Shown here piece by piece: positions 1 to 10,264 of a stretch of 64,000 nucleotides of DNA. Source of the DNA: Brevibacillus_H ginsengisoli. GTDB lineage: Bacteria; Bacillota; Bacilli; Brevibacillales; Brevibacillaceae. Under the pieces are notes generated by a model, which did no database searches, was not told where the DNA came from, and saw only the letters and a list, made by a program, of their open reading frames with translations. The stretch covers positions 1 through 64,000 of the forward strand of contig NZ_JBNJQR010000012.1 in assembly GCF_050113715.1 (NCBI RefSeq). The letters are read 5' to 3'. The position numbers and the translations under genes are program-made. Within the stretch, counting starts at the first letter, position 1. Every line of letters starts with the position of its first letter.

Positions 1-11
1 TCTCCAATAAA
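1..11 (-). rRNA. 16S rRNA gene, first bases only (cut by window edge)
   Basis: On the minus strand the last bases of the window read TTTATTGGAGA, which matches the usual Bacillales 16S 5' end (TTTATYGGAGAGTTTGATC). It lies about 105 bases downstream of a strong promoter and a leader containing GCTCTTTGAAAACTGAAC, a typical rRNA leader stretch. An rRNA operon directly after lysS is also the arrangement in B. subtilis. Only 11 bases are visible, so the call rests on leader plus context. Confidence 0.75.
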
Positions 12-114
12 GTTGAGTTGATACTAAACTTCAAAACAGTTTTGCTTGGCTAGTGTTTGTTTCACTAAACGTTTATTGTTCAGTTTTCAAAGAGCATTTT
101 TCAACAACTCTTAT

Positions 115-143
115 ATCTTACTAAATTAAGAATCGTTTGTCAA
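115..143 (-). promoter_or_regulatory. rRNA operon promoter (proximal)
   Basis: Minus strand: a perfect -35 TTGACA (143-138), a spacer of exactly 17 bases, and -10 TAAGAT (120-115). Transcription would start near position 108 and run through a leader of about 100 bases into the 16S gene. Confidence 0.85.
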
Positions 144-174
144 CCGTTTATTTTTCCTCAGCGGCGACTTAACT

Positions 175-204
175 AATATAGCACACATTCAAATCAAAAA
201 TCAA
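175..204 (-). promoter_or_regulatory. second tandem rRNA promoter (distal)
   Basis: Minus strand -35 TTGATT (204-199), spacer 18, -10 TATATT (180-175). The ten bases TATATTAGTT recur at 260-251 with a weaker TTGTTT box at 284-279 (spacer 18), so up to three tandem promoters may feed the rRNA operon. The distal ones are weaker calls than the 115-143 promoter. Confidence 0.55.
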
Positions 205-288
205 GAGCGATTTTAAATTTTATTTCAAATTCACACAAGAAGTGAACGAGAACTAATATAACACGGGAAGTTCCATTGAAACAAGCAG

Positions 289-316
289 AAAAACCGACCA
301 TAACTGGTCGGTTTTT
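289..316 (-). terminator. lysS terminator
   Basis: A 12-bp stem (AAACCGACCA paired with TGGTCGGTTT, extended by A:T pairs) with a 4-base loop lies 13 bases past the lysS stop. A/T runs on both flanks let it act in either direction. It separates lysS from the rRNA promoters. Confidence 0.85.
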
Positions 317-328
317 CCTTATCCCCAA

Positions 329-1864
<1,536 letters not shown>

Positions 1865-1939
1865 TTATGTGGTTTCTGAAAGATTCCAGAAATCGCTCTT
1901 ACTAATCAATTCTTCCAAATGGTTTCTATATAGCACTAG

Positions 1940-1967
1940 GGCGTACCCGAATGAATCCGGATACGCC
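1940..1967 (-). terminator. hairpin after greA
   Basis: Ten-base-pair stem GGCGTATCCG / CGGGTACGCC (one G:U pair) with an 8-base loop, 15 bases past the greA stop. No U-run follows, so it may be a weak terminator, an RNA-processing site or an attenuator before lysS. Confidence 0.5.
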
Positions 1968-1981
1968 AACTCGTCTCTCGA

Positions 1982-2458
1982 TTACAGATTAATATCCAAA
2001 ATCTCGTATTGAATGACACCAGCAGGAACGTTTACATCAACTACAGTTCCTTTGGATTTGCCAAGCAACGCCTGACCAACTGGGGATTCATTGGAGATCT
2101 TGTTGTTCATTGGGTCAGATTCTGCGGAGCCGACAATCGTATATACCATTTCGTCACCGAATTCGAGATCTTTCAAACGCACTGTAGAACCAACACTTAC
2201 TTTGCCCGTGTCTACTTCTGCGTTGGTGATAATGCGAGCATTGCGAAGCATTTTTTCCAACGTCAGGATGCGACCTTCGATAAATGCTTGCTCATTCTTC
2301 GCTTCTTCATACTCGGAGTTTTCGCTAATATCACCAAAGCTGATGGCTTCTTTAATCCGTGCAGCAACTTCTTTACGTTTAACCGTTTTCAAATCTTCGA
2401 GCTCTTGCTCTAGCTTCTTCAAACCTTCAGGCGTGAGAATAACTTCTTTTTCAGACAT
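1982..2458 (-). CDS. greA: transcription elongation factor GreA
   Basis: Rescues backtracked RNA polymerase by stimulating cleavage of the nascent RNA 3' end. The 158-residue length is standard. The N-terminal coiled coil (to about residue 75) carries the acidic tip [19 protein letters not shown], and the C-terminal globular domain contains the [13 protein letters not shown] stretch typical of GreA. The ATG is preceded by a G-rich ribosome site (GGGGGA). The gene has its own candidate promoter and sits between dusB and lysS. Confidence 0.96.
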   Translation of the reverse strand: MSEKEVILTPEGLKKLEQELEDLKTVKRKEVAARIKEAISFGDISENSEYEEAKNEQAFIEGRILTLEKMLRNARIITNAEVDTGKVSVGSTVRLKDLEFGDEMVYTIVGSAESDPMNNKISNESPVGQALLGKSKGTVVDVNVPAGVIQYEILDINL

Positions 2459-2534
2459 ATCTCAATTCCCCCGTTAAATAAATTCGTAACCCCAGGCACA
2501 AAAGTACAAAGGATTATATGTAGAAATCTCGCTC

Positions 2535-2563
2535 TTTATACAAACGAGACCCACGTAGACCAA
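2535..2563 (-). promoter_or_regulatory. candidate greA promoter
   Basis: Minus strand TTGGTC (2563-2558), spacer 17, TATAAA (2540-2535), about 75 bases before the greA start. A further TATAAT lies at 2518-2513 with a poorly spaced -35, so the exact start is uncertain. Confidence 0.5.
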
Positions 2564-2576
2564 GATTCATAGGGAA

Positions 2577-2599
2577 AGCTGCCAGACTTACTGGCAGCT
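2577..2599 (-). terminator. dusB terminator hairpin
   Basis: Perfect 9-bp stem AGCTGCCAG / CTGGCAGCT with a 5-base loop, downstream of dusB; on the minus strand it is followed by TTCCC, a weak U-tract. Confidence 0.65.
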
Positions 2600-2665
2600 C
2601 ACTAGCGGTAATAATATGAGGTATTATAGGATATGCAGATTGGGTTGTCAATGTTTGGGTATTAA

Positions 2666-3694
2666 TTAGTAGCTGACAATTTCTTCCGCTTCTTCTTCCG
2701 CTCCTACAGCCATCGACATTCCATGCACTTCGTACCAATCCACATACTCAAGCAAGGCTTTACGCAAATCATCTTCTGTTTCCACGGTATTAATAATGTT
2801 TTTAGTGTGCGTTGATCCTGGCAGCCCTTTTAGATACCAAGCGGCATGTTTACGCATCTCGAGTACACCGACACGCGGTCCTTTTAGATCAATCAGGCGC
2901 TTGGCATGAAGCAAGCAAATGTCGATTTTCTCACGAGCGGTTGGTTCTGCAGGGAGCTGACCTGTCGTCAGATACTGAACGGTACGGTACAGCATCCATG
3001 GATTTCCCAACGCTGCGCGTCCAATCATAACCCCGTCGCAACCTGTCGTATCGAGCATTCTGCGCGCGTCTTCAGGCGTCGCCACGTCTCCATTGCCGAT
3101 AACCGGAATATTGACGGATTCCTTCACGCGGCGAATCCAATCCCAATCCGCCTTGCCTTTATACATCTGCACGCGAGTACGTCCGTGCACGGAGACTGCT
3201 TGAGCTCCAGCGCGTTCGACCGCTTGCGCATTTTCAATCGCATATAAATGCTGCTCATCCCAACCGAGACGCATTTTTACCGTAACAGGTTTGTCTACAG
3301 CGTCGACTACCGCTGAAACGACCTCGTAAATTTTATTCGGGTCCAAAAGCAATCTTGCCCCCGCGTCACAGCTTACAATCTTGGGTACTGGGCAGCCCAT
3401 ATTGATATCTATAATGTCAGCATTGGTGTTCGCAGCAACGTACTTGGCAGCTTCCACGAGCGTTTCCCTGTCGCCGCCAAAGATTTGCAAGCTGAGTGGT
3501 TTTTCACGTTCGTCAACAAACAGCATGTCCATCGTCTTCTTGTTGCCATGAACAATTGCCTTATCGCTTACCATCTCCGCACAAACCAATCCGGTACCAA
3601 ATTCTTTGGCAATCAATCGAAATGCAGGGTTACACACGCCTGCCATCGGTGCGAGGACTACGTTGTTTTTCAATTCAATGTTGCCGATTTTCAC
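2666..3694 (-). CDS. dusB: tRNA-dihydrouridine synthase
   Basis: Flavin enzyme that reduces uridines in tRNA D-loops. The 342-residue product has the TIM-barrel DUS features: [15 protein letters not shown] at the N-terminus (FMN/substrate loop), MGCPVPKI with the catalytic-loop cysteine (about residue 100), and VHGRTR plus GNGDV further on. Start is GTG with AAGGAGG 11 bases upstream. It lies in the conserved folK - XRE - dusB - greA - lysS order, equivalent to yacF of B. subtilis. Confidence 0.95.
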   Translation of the reverse strand: MKIGNIELKNNVVLAPMAGVCNPAFRLIAKEFGTGLVCAEMVSDKAIVHGNKKTMDMLFVDEREKPLSLQIFGGDRETLVEAAKYVAANTNADIIDINMGCPVPKIVSCDAGARLLLDPNKIYEVVSAVVDAVDKPVTVKMRLGWDEQHLYAIENAQAVERAGAQAVSVHGRTRVQMYKGKADWDWIRRVKESVNIPVIGNGDVATPEDARRMLDTTGCDGVMIGRAALGNPWMLYRTVQYLTTGQLPAEPTAREKIDICLLHAKRLIDLKGPRVGVLEMRKHAAWYLKGLPGSTHTKNIINTVETEDDLRKALLEYVDWYEVHGMSMAVGAEEEAEEIVSY

Positions 3695-3732
3695 TTTTGT
3701 TGAATCCTCCTTCCGCGAAAATGGTCAAACAG

Positions 3733-3945
3733 TCACTTATTATTTATAGCACATAATTCGTCATATTCAACTTGTAAAGTACTGGCGACCTTGCGCAAGA
3801 CAGGTTCAGTTGGCAGCTTCGTTCCTCGTTCCAAAGATCCTACAAACGCGAGCGAAACGCCCATTTCTTCAGCAAGTGATTGTTGAGTGAACCCCTTGAG
3901 CTTGCGGAAAGCTCTTATCCGGTTCCCCAGTCGAATGTTCCCCAT
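3733..3945 (-). CDS. small XRE-family helix-turn-helix protein (YazB-like)
   Basis: A 70-residue protein that is almost only a helix-turn-helix: RIRAFRKLKGFTQQSLAEEM then GVSLAFVGSLERG, a standard XRE fold. It overlaps the 3' end of folK by 31 bases and starts with ATG after AAGGGGGT, so it is translationally linked to the folate operon. B. subtilis has the small gene yazB at the same place. The target is unknown; control of the fol/pab genes is a guess from position only. Confidence 0.85.
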   Translation of the reverse strand: MGNIRLGNRIRAFRKLKGFTQQSLAEEMGVSLAFVGSLERGTKLPTEPVLRKVASTLQVEYDELCAINNK

Positions 3946-4421
3946 AGACGAACCCCCTTTTCCTCGAGATTTTCAAGATAATGATGGATTGGCTTATGAA
4001 AGACAGGTAGTGGAGCATCTCCCCATAGATCACGCAGCGGAATTAGAACAAAAGCGCGCTCTACCATTGCCGGGTGCGGAATTTGCAAATCTGGCAAGCT
4101 AATCTGCCAATCGTCGTAGAATAAAATATCAATATCAATCAGTCTAGGACCCCAGCGAATCGTACGGACTCGACCCAATTCCTGTTCGATGGCCAGTGTT
4201 CTTTTGAGCAGCTCTTCTGGCGGCAAGGTTGTTTCCACCCGAATGACCATATTTAAAAATGCGGGCTGATCCTCGAAACCTACCGGATCGGTCTCATAGA
4301 CGTTGGAAAGAGCATTGACCGTGACCTCGGGCACAGCATGGATCGCATTGATTGCAAGTTGCAAATGATCCTGCCGTTCTCCCAAATTAGAACCAAGCGC
4401 AAGGTATGCATGAACAGCCAT
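3915..4421 (-). CDS. folK: HPPK, hydroxymethyl-dihydropterin pyrophosphokinase
   Basis: Transfers pyrophosphate from ATP to 6-hydroxymethyl-7,8-dihydropterin in folate synthesis. The 168-residue protein begins AYLALGSNLGER, the family signature, and carries WGPRLIDIDILFYDD (about residues 90-104) with the metal-binding aspartates. The ATG follows the folB stop TAG without a gap, so translation is coupled with folB. Confidence 0.96.
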   Translation of the reverse strand: MAVHAYLALGSNLGERQDHLQLAINAIHAVPEVTVNALSNVYETDPVGFEDQPAFLNMVIRVETTLPPEELLKRTLAIEQELGRVRTIRWGPRLIDIDILFYDDWQISLPDLQIPHPAMVERAFVLIPLRDLWGDAPLPVFHKPIHHYLENLEEKGVRLWGTFDWGTG

Positions 4422-4793
4422 CTAGCTCTGTCCTTTCTGCCCGGTGCGAATAATCTCGATGGCGACGCTGTCATAATGACCGTTGATCGGTGGATTAGGC
4501 TTCGTCACCTTTACCTTGACTTCATGGAAAGAGAAATCCTCCAGCAATTGAGTCGCAATGCGCTCAGCCAACGCTTCAATGAGTTGGTAGCGTTCACTTT
4601 CTACGATCTGTCTGACTTTTTCAAAAATATCCGCGTAGTTAACTGTATCATGAAGATCATCACTTTTTCCAGCTTTTGATAAATCGAGTTGCAGTTCCAA
4701 GTCGATAAAAAACCGCTGACCTAGCTTGGCCTCAGCGTCAAACACGCCATGATATCCGTAAAAAGACATTCGATTAAAATAGAGTTTATCCAC
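4422..4793 (-). CDS. folB: dihydroneopterin aldolase
   Basis: Converts dihydroneopterin to hydroxymethyl-dihydropterin and glycolaldehyde. 123 residues. Signature stretches: FYGYHGVFDAEAKLGQRF near the N-terminus, NYADIFEKV, LIEALAERIA, and KVTKPNPPI. The GTG at 4793 is chosen because GAGGAGGG lies 7 bases upstream; longer upstream starts would reach deep into folP. It overlaps the folP stop by 8 bases. Confidence 0.94.
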   Translation of the reverse strand: MDKLYFNRMSFYGYHGVFDAEAKLGQRFFIDLELQLDLSKAGKSDDLHDTVNYADIFEKVRQIVESERYQLIEALAERIATQLLEDFSFHEVKVKVTKPNPPINGHYDSVAIEIIRTGQKGQS

Positions 4794-5991
4794 GTTCAAT
4801 CCCTCCTCGCAGCATGGCATCCATCATCTGTACAGTTCGTTTCATTTCGCGCACGTCATGTACCCGGACGATATGACAACCTTTGGCTACACCTAAAGCA
4901 CAGGTTGCGGCCGTTCCTTCCATTCGTTCTTCTACAGGTAAATCGAGCACTTTTCCAATCATGGACTTGCGCGATGTTCCCAACAGTACCGGATAGCCTA
5001 GCGCAACCACGTCATCTAGTCGACGCATGGTCTCTAAGTTTTGATCCAGCGATTTGGCAAAACCAATTCCGGGGTCCAGAATGATTTGTTCCGGTTTAAC
5101 TCCCGCTTCTATAGCAATGTCGATTGACTCATATAAATCATGAATAAAATCTCGGAAATAATCTTGATACTCCCGATCCTCCCGATTGTGCATCAAAATG
5201 ATGGGTACACCCAGCTCAGCGGCAACTCGGGCCATATCAGGATCTTTTTTGGCACCCCATACGTCGTTAATGATGTGCGCTCCCGCTTCAATCGCCTGCT
5301 TGGCCACTTCCGCTTTGTAGGTATCAATCGAGATTGGAACCTTGCATTCCCGCGAAATCGCCTGGATGATCGGAAGCACTCGTCTCAGTTCTTCTTCCGC
5401 ATCGACAGCCTCATGTCCTGGCCGAGTCGATTCACCGCCAATGTCCAAGATATCCGCTCCCGCTTGGACAAGGGCTTTGGCATGCTCGACCGCCCGATCC
5501 AGATCATTGTATCGGCCACCATCGGAGAACGAATCAGGTGTAGCATTAAGAATCCCCATTACCAGTGTGCGTTGTCCGACGGGAAGCGTGTAATCTCCGC
5601 ACGTAAGCTCGGCTTTTTTGCCTAGCGCTTGATGTTTGTACAGCATTTGTTCTACTTCCTGACCTAGCCGTTTCAAGCCAAAAGGTTGACCGCGAAGCTT
5701 GCGAAGAACGTCCCGAAACTGTCTTCTCGTTCCTACAAGCAGGACATCCGATTCATCAATCGCCAGCATCGACACCTTCATATGTACGGCCGCATCCCCG
5801 CCTCTAGCCAGCATCTCCTGCTTGAGAATGTTGGCCGCTTTCAGCGATACATTGGATACCCGAATAAGCAAGGTTTCTCCTTTGGGTGCCATGAGCGCGA
5901 TGCCGCCGGGATCTGACCCGATTAAATTCATTTCTTTGATAATGCTTGCCTGATCGTAAGCATGAATGACATACGGTTTATGCTTATTCAT
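4786..5991 (-). CDS. folP: dihydropteroate synthase with N-terminal extension
   Basis: Condenses p-aminobenzoate with hydroxymethyl-dihydropterin pyrophosphate; the sulfonamide target. The product has 401 residues, well above the usual 270-290. The catalytic TIM barrel starts near residue 130 with MGILNATPDSFSDGG, then ILDIGGESTRPG, IDTYKAEVA, HIINDVWG, ILDPGIGFAKS and GTSRKSMIG, all family motifs. The first 130 residues form an extra region without an obvious motif. The ATG at 5991 has AAGGGG 7 bases upstream, so an 11-residue longer reading is rejected. It is followed by folB with an 8-base overlap. Confidence 0.94.
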   Translation of the reverse strand: MNKHKPYVIHAYDQASIIKEMNLIGSDPGGIALMAPKGETLLIRVSNVSLKAANILKQEMLARGGDAAVHMKVSMLAIDESDVLLVGTRRQFRDVLRKLRGQPFGLKRLGQEVEQMLYKHQALGKKAELTCGDYTLPVGQRTLVMGILNATPDSFSDGGRYNDLDRAVEHAKALVQAGADILDIGGESTRPGHEAVDAEEELRRVLPIIQAISRECKVPISIDTYKAEVAKQAIEAGAHIINDVWGAKKDPDMARVAAELGVPIILMHNREDREYQDYFRDFIHDLYESIDIAIEAGVKPEQIILDPGIGFAKSLDQNLETMRRLDDVVALGYPVLLGTSRKSMIGKVLDLPVEERMEGTAATCALGVAKGCHIVRVHDVREMKRTVQMMDAMLRGGIERG

Positions 5992-6031
5992 ATCGATACC
6001 CCTTGTGCATATTGTCAGTAGCATACCATAA

Positions 6032-6880
6032 TCACCCAGACAATTCTACGGACTGCCTGTATGACGCGTGGAGCTTTTGCGTGATCGGACCATAGACTTG
6101 TGCGACCTGATGATTGTCGATAGCAGATACCGGAACAATCTCTTGAATCGAGTTCGTGAGGAATGCTTCATCAGCCCCAAGCAGCTCTTCTTTGTGGTAG
6201 AGACCTTCCTTGCACGCGATTCCCAGATCTTTCGCCAAGGACATCACATGCTGTCTGGTAATGCCTCCGAGAATCCCCGTCGATAAGGCAGGAGTATGCA
6301 GGACACCATCAGATACCCAAAACAGATTACTGACGATTCCCTCACAAAGATACCCCTCTTGCGTCAAAAAGAGACCTTCTACACCCGGATCATTGCCTAC
6401 CTCAAGTTTAGCCAACGTGTTGTTCAAATAATTATGTGATTTGAAACGCATGTGGCCCTCTCCCGTTTGACGCGGGAATGAGATGGTTTGCAATGTTTTC
6501 GGCTTGGGTGGTATCTGAAGTGGAGGCACCTCTTTTGCAAAGATGAACAAACAAGGATCGTTATAGCCACTGCCATTCAATCCGACGCCTTCATTCCCGC
6601 CTGTCACGCTTAAGCGAATATAAGCGTCCTTTAACTGATTAGCCGCAACCGTCTGCAGGATAACTTCATGCAATTGGCTCTGACTCCAAGCGGAACAATC
6701 CATTCGCAATTCAGCCAGCCCCAAGCTAAGCCGCTGGTAGTGTTCGTCCCACAAAAAGATGTTGCCTTGATAAACTCGCATCGTCTCAAACAAACCGACT
6801 CCATATAAAAAACCATGATCCATGACAGAGACACTGGCTTGTTCAATCGGTACCAGTTGTCCGTGGACATATACAATCAT
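6032..6880 (-). CDS. pabC: aminodeoxychorismate lyase (class IV aminotransferase fold)
   Basis: Releases pyruvate from 4-amino-4-deoxychorismate to give p-aminobenzoate. The 282-residue product has fold-type IV PLP features: MDHGFLYGVGLFETMRVY at the N-terminus, RFKSHNYLNNTLAKLE with the PLP lysine (about residue 143), EGIVSNLFWV, and TPALSTGILGGITRQ. It stands downstream of pabB-pabA and upstream of folP, completing the PABA branch. Confidence 0.93.
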   Translation of the reverse strand: MIVYVHGQLVPIEQASVSVMDHGFLYGVGLFETMRVYQGNIFLWDEHYQRLSLGLAELRMDCSAWSQSQLHEVILQTVAANQLKDAYIRLSVTGGNEGVGLNGSGYNDPCLFIFAKEVPPLQIPPKPKTLQTISFPRQTGEGHMRFKSHNYLNNTLAKLEVGNDPGVEGLFLTQEGYLCEGIVSNLFWVSDGVLHTPALSTGILGGITRQHVMSLAKDLGIACKEGLYHKEELLGADEAFLTNSIQEIVPVSAIDNHQVAQVYGPITQKLHASYRQSVELSG

Positions 6881-6960
6881 GCTAGTCTCTCCTTACTGGG
6901 AACCTAACGGATAACGCAATGCAGACAAACCGTGGCTCCAAATTGTTCTGGTTATTGGAA

Positions 6961-6987
6961 AAGCCACCCGAGCTAATCGAGTGGCTT
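6961..6987 (-). terminator. hairpin between pabA and pabC
   Basis: 10-bp stem AAGCCACTCG / CGGGTGGCTT (one G:U pair), 7-base loop, followed on the minus strand by TTCC. It is 25 bases past the pabA stop and may attenuate read-through from pabB-pabA into pabC-fol. Confidence 0.6.
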
Positions 6988-7012
6988 ACGCCTGTTTATG
7001 TTGTATGGCAAG

Positions 7013-7597
7013 CTAATTCGTCTTCTCTTTCGCATACGCGGTCAGGAAGTTTTGGAGCAATTGCTTCCCATGCTGTGTAATAATCGACTCCGGGTGGAAT
7101 TGTACACCCTCTATAGCATATTCCCTATGCCTGATGGCCATAATCTCTCCTTCAGCCGTTCGAGCCGTAATCTCCAGCTCTTCAGGCAGCTGCTCCTCCT
7201 GCACAATCAAGGAATGGTAGCGGGCCGCAGTAAAAGGAGAAGGGATGCCTTGGAAAATAGTTCGACCATCATGGAATACCTCTGAGGTTTTGCCATGCAT
7301 CAGCCGTTCTGCTCGAATCACTTGGCCGCCAAACACTTGCCCAATGGACTGATGACCCAAACAAACGCCCAAAATCGGAATTTTGCCGGCAAAATGACGG
7401 ATGACCTCCATACTTACACCCGCTTCATTCGGCGTGCAAGGACCAGGGGAAATCATCAAATAGTCCGGGGCCAGCTGCTCAATCTCCGGGACCGTGATTT
7501 TGTCATTCCGATAAACTTGCAGCTCTTCTCCCAGCTCTCCAACGAATTGCACCAAGTTGTAGGTAAAGGAATCATAATTATCAATCATCAAAATCAT
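7013..7597 (-). CDS. pabA: glutamine amidotransferase subunit (PabA/TrpG type)
   Basis: Supplies ammonia from glutamine to aminodeoxychorismate synthase; in bacilli the same subunit may also serve anthranilate synthase. 194 residues. Class I amidotransferase triad: [13 protein letters not shown] with the nucleophile cysteine (about residue 79) and VQFHPESI with the His and Glu. It starts [15 protein letters not shown], as in the family. The ATG overlaps the pabB stop (ATGA), giving translational coupling; a 19-residue longer reading is rejected. Confidence 0.95.
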   Translation of the reverse strand: MILMIDNYDSFTYNLVQFVGELGEELQVYRNDKITVPEIEQLAPDYLMISPGPCTPNEAGVSMEVIRHFAGKIPILGVCLGHQSIGQVFGGQVIRAERLMHGKTSEVFHDGRTIFQGIPSPFTAARYHSLIVQEEQLPEELEITARTAEGEIMAIRHREYAIEGVQFHPESIITQHGKQLLQNFLTAYAKEKTN

Positions 7598-9120
7598 ACT
7601 CGGCTCTCCTCCAAACTCAACTCTCTGTTCTGACTCAGCTCCAACGCTTTCCATAACGCTTCCGCCTTCTTTAGCGACTCAAGATACTCTGCCTCGGGAT
7701 TGGAATCAATGACGATACCCGCTCCGGCTTGCACATGCGCCTGCTGATCTTTGACCACCATCGTCCGTATGGCAATGTTCAGCTCTACATCTCCGTTAAA
7801 ATCAAACCAGCCGATCGATCCGGTGTAGACTCCCCGTTTGACTGGCTCCAGCTCTCCGATAATTTGCATCGTTCTGATTTTAGGAGCTCCCGTTATGGTT
7901 CCCCCCGGAAAAGCCGCTTCCACCGCATCGTACGCATCTTTATCATCAGCCAATTCGCCTTTAACGTGGGAAACGATATGCATGACGTGTGAGTATTTCT
8001 CAATGACCATAAATTCGCTCACATCGACACTTCCATAGCGGCATACCCGCCCAAGATCATTGCGCTCCAGGTCTACCAGCATCACGTGTTCAGCGCGCTC
8101 TTTTTCATTGTTAATCAGCTCTTGTGCAAGCGCAAAATCTTCCGCCTCGTTTTTGCCGCGAGGGCGCGTACCTGCGATCGGTCTTGTGCTGACTTCGCGA
8201 TTTTTCACTTTTACCAGAAGTTCTGGAGACGCGCTAACGAGCTGGAAATCCGGCAAATGCATATACCCCATATACGGTGAGGGGTTTAATCGTCTCAAAA
8301 CGGAATAAACCGTTTGTGGCTCTACCGAGATAGGTTTGGTTTGGCGCACGGATAAGTTAACCTGAAACACATCCCCTTGGGCAATGTACTGCTGGACACG
8401 CTCTACCGCCTGCTCGAACTCCTTCTTGGCAAACGACACGGCTGCTGGCTGCTCCAAAGTTAACGGATGGCGGCGCAATTCTTCCCAATCGATCACATCT
8501 GCCGAACTGTGCATTTGCGAAATGGACTGGAGCAGTGTACGAAGCTCCTGAAGAGTTTGCTCATACACTTCTGATGTGAGTCCACCGGCAGAGACATGGC
8601 GTATACAGATGATCTCCCGAGTCTCGTGATCGAAGGCAATCACGTTATGAAACATCATAACATAGAGATCTGGAAGCTGTAAGTCGTCCACCGCATCGTT
8701 AGCGGCTGCAGGCTCAAAGATTTGATTCAAATCATAGCTCAAATACCCAATAGCTCCGCCAGTATAATCAGGCAGCCCTTCTATACGCGGCGTTCGGAAC
8801 TGACCCATGTAGTTGCGCAGAACGTGTAGTGGATTCTCATTGTCGATGCGCTCCTGTTGGTTGGAATTTCTTTGGGTGTCTTGGATGATGGTTGTTTGTC
8901 GATTTTTGCTGGAGATGATTGCACTTGGGTGATACGCCAGATACGTATATCTGCCCGCCCTCCCGCTTTCCAAAATAACGGATCCCGTCAACTCGGTCGA
9001 CAACGCTTTCAAGATTTCGAAAGGATCAATCGTGTCTGGCCATGCAGAACGAATGGCGACAGGGATGTGGGTATAGTTGGCCAGACAATCTTGTACGTCT
9101 TGGTAGTTGGTCGAGGTCAA
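7594..9120 (-). CDS. pabB: aminodeoxychorismate synthase component I
   Basis: Chorismate-binding enzyme that aminates chorismate together with PabA. The 508-residue product has the anthranilate synthase I fold: an N-terminal domain with [15 protein letters not shown], then [15 protein letters not shown]-type [43 protein letters not shown] and [16 protein letters not shown] near the end. The likely start is TTG at 9120 with GGAG about 12 bases upstream; this start is less certain. PabB rather than TrpE follows from its pabA-pabC-folP neighbours. Confidence 0.92.
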   Translation of the reverse strand: MTSTNYQDVQDCLANYTHIPVAIRSAWPDTIDPFEILKALSTELTGSVILESGRAGRYTYLAYHPSAIISSKNRQTTIIQDTQRNSNQQERIDNENPLHVLRNYMGQFRTPRIEGLPDYTGGAIGYLSYDLNQIFEPAAANDAVDDLQLPDLYVMMFHNVIAFDHETREIICIRHVSAGGLTSEVYEQTLQELRTLLQSISQMHSSADVIDWEELRRHPLTLEQPAAVSFAKKEFEQAVERVQQYIAQGDVFQVNLSVRQTKPISVEPQTVYSVLRRLNPSPYMGYMHLPDFQLVSASPELLVKVKNREVSTRPIAGTRPRGKNEAEDFALAQELINNEKERAEHVMLVDLERNDLGRVCRYGSVDVSEFMVIEKYSHVMHIVSHVKGELADDKDAYDAVEAAFPGGTITGAPKIRTMQIIGELEPVKRGVYTGSIGWFDFNGDVELNIAIRTMVVKDQQAHVQAGAGIVIDSNPEAEYLESLKKAEALWKALELSQNRELSLEESRV

Positions 9121-9200
9121 AAGTTCTCACGCTCCGCTTAAAGTAAATTATCGTCTAGCATACCACACGCGATTTGAGACGGAAATACTGAAGTCCATTG

Positions 9201-9237
9201 AAAAACCCACCAAGCCTCTCTTGGAGAATTGGTGGGT
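9201..9237 (-). terminator. cysK terminator
   Basis: 9-bp stem ACCCACCAA / TTGGTGGGT with a 15-base loop, then a run of five T on the minus strand, 14 bases after the cysK stop. A classic intrinsic terminator separating cysK from pabB. Confidence 0.9.
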
Positions 9238-9250
9238 CCTCTCGCTGATC

Positions 9251-10186
9251 TTATTCTTCAAACTGATACAAAGGAGTGGAGAGATAGCGTTCGCCATTAC
9301 TTGGGATAATGACAACCACTTTTTTCCCTTTTCCCAATTGTTCCGCTACTTTTTGCGCCGCAAAGATTGCCGCTCCTGAAGAGATACCTCCCAAAATGCC
9401 TTCTTGGCGAGCCACCTGTCGAGATGTCGCAAACGCTTCTTCATTCGCTACCTGAATAATTTCATCGTAAATCTCTGTATCTAGGATCGCCGGTACAAAC
9501 CCCGCGCCAATCCCTTGAATTTGGTGTGGGCCTGGTTTACCGCCTGACAAAACGGGAGAAGAACTTGGCTCAACCGCTACGACGCGTAGATCAGGATACT
9601 TCTCCTTCAACACTTGCCCTACACCGGTAATGGTTCCACCAGTACCAACGCCTGCGACCAACGCGTCGATACCGCCCAATTCTTTGGCTTGCTTTAACAA
9701 TTCTTGGCCAGTAGTCTCGCGGTGAATCTGAGGGTTTGCCGGGTTTTTGAATTGTTGCGGGATGAAGTATTGCGGGCTTTCGCTTGCAATCTCTTCCGCT
9801 TTACGAATCGCTCCACCCATCCCTTCACTTCCTGGTGTCAAAACGATCTCTGCACCGTAAGCCCGAAGCAGGTTGCGGCGTTCGATACTCATCGTTTCTG
9901 GCATCACAAGAATGGCCCGATAGCCTTTAGCCGCGGCGACCATCGCGAGACCAATCCCTGTATTGCCACTGGTTGGTTCTACGATAATATTACCAGGCTG
10001 CAGTTTGCCGCTGCGCTCGGCATCTTCAATCATGGCAAGGGCAATACGGTCTTTGACGCTTGACCCCGGGTTAAAAAATTCTAATTTTAAATAAATGTCT
10101 GCGCTATCTTCGCTGACAATACGATTTAGTTTCACAAGTGGAGTATTACCGATCAAATCTGTAATGGACTGTGCGATACCGCTCAT
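9251..10186 (-). CDS. cysK: cysteine synthase A (O-acetylserine sulfhydrylase)
   Basis: PLP enzyme that makes cysteine from O-acetylserine and sulfide. 311 residues, normal length. PLP lysine in [11 protein letters not shown] (about residue 47), phosphate-binding [19 protein letters not shown] loop, and GISSGAAI near the C-terminus. The ATG has a GGAGG site 8 bases upstream. It has its own promoter and terminator, so it is a monocistronic unit within the conserved parvulin - cysK - pabB order. Confidence 0.96.
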   Translation of the reverse strand: MSGIAQSITDLIGNTPLVKLNRIVSEDSADIYLKLEFFNPGSSVKDRIALAMIEDAERSGKLQPGNIIVEPTSGNTGIGLAMVAAAKGYRAILVMPETMSIERRNLLRAYGAEIVLTPGSEGMGGAIRKAEEIASESPQYFIPQQFKNPANPQIHRETTGQELLKQAKELGGIDALVAGVGTGGTITGVGQVLKEKYPDLRVVAVEPSSSPVLSGGKPGPHQIQGIGAGFVPAILDTEIYDEIIQVANEEAFATSRQVARQEGILGGISSGAAIFAAQKVAEQLGKGKKVVVIIPSNGERYLSTPLYQFEE

Positions 10187-10234
10187 TCGTTCCGCCTCCT
10201 GATATAACCGAGTAAAATACTAGGTTTTATAGGT

Positions 10235-10264
10235 ATTATAGCAAATAAAAGAAATTCCCGTCAA
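10235..10264 (-). promoter_or_regulatory. cysK promoter
   Basis: Minus strand -35 TTGACG (10264-10259, overlapping the end of the parvulin gene), spacer 18, -10 TATAAT (10240-10235), about 50 bases before the cysK start. No convincing CymR operator was identified. Confidence 0.75.

Noticed and set aside
10187..10234. CymR-type operator before cysK
   Set aside because: Some AT-rich inverted similarity is present, but I could not match the known site with confidence.
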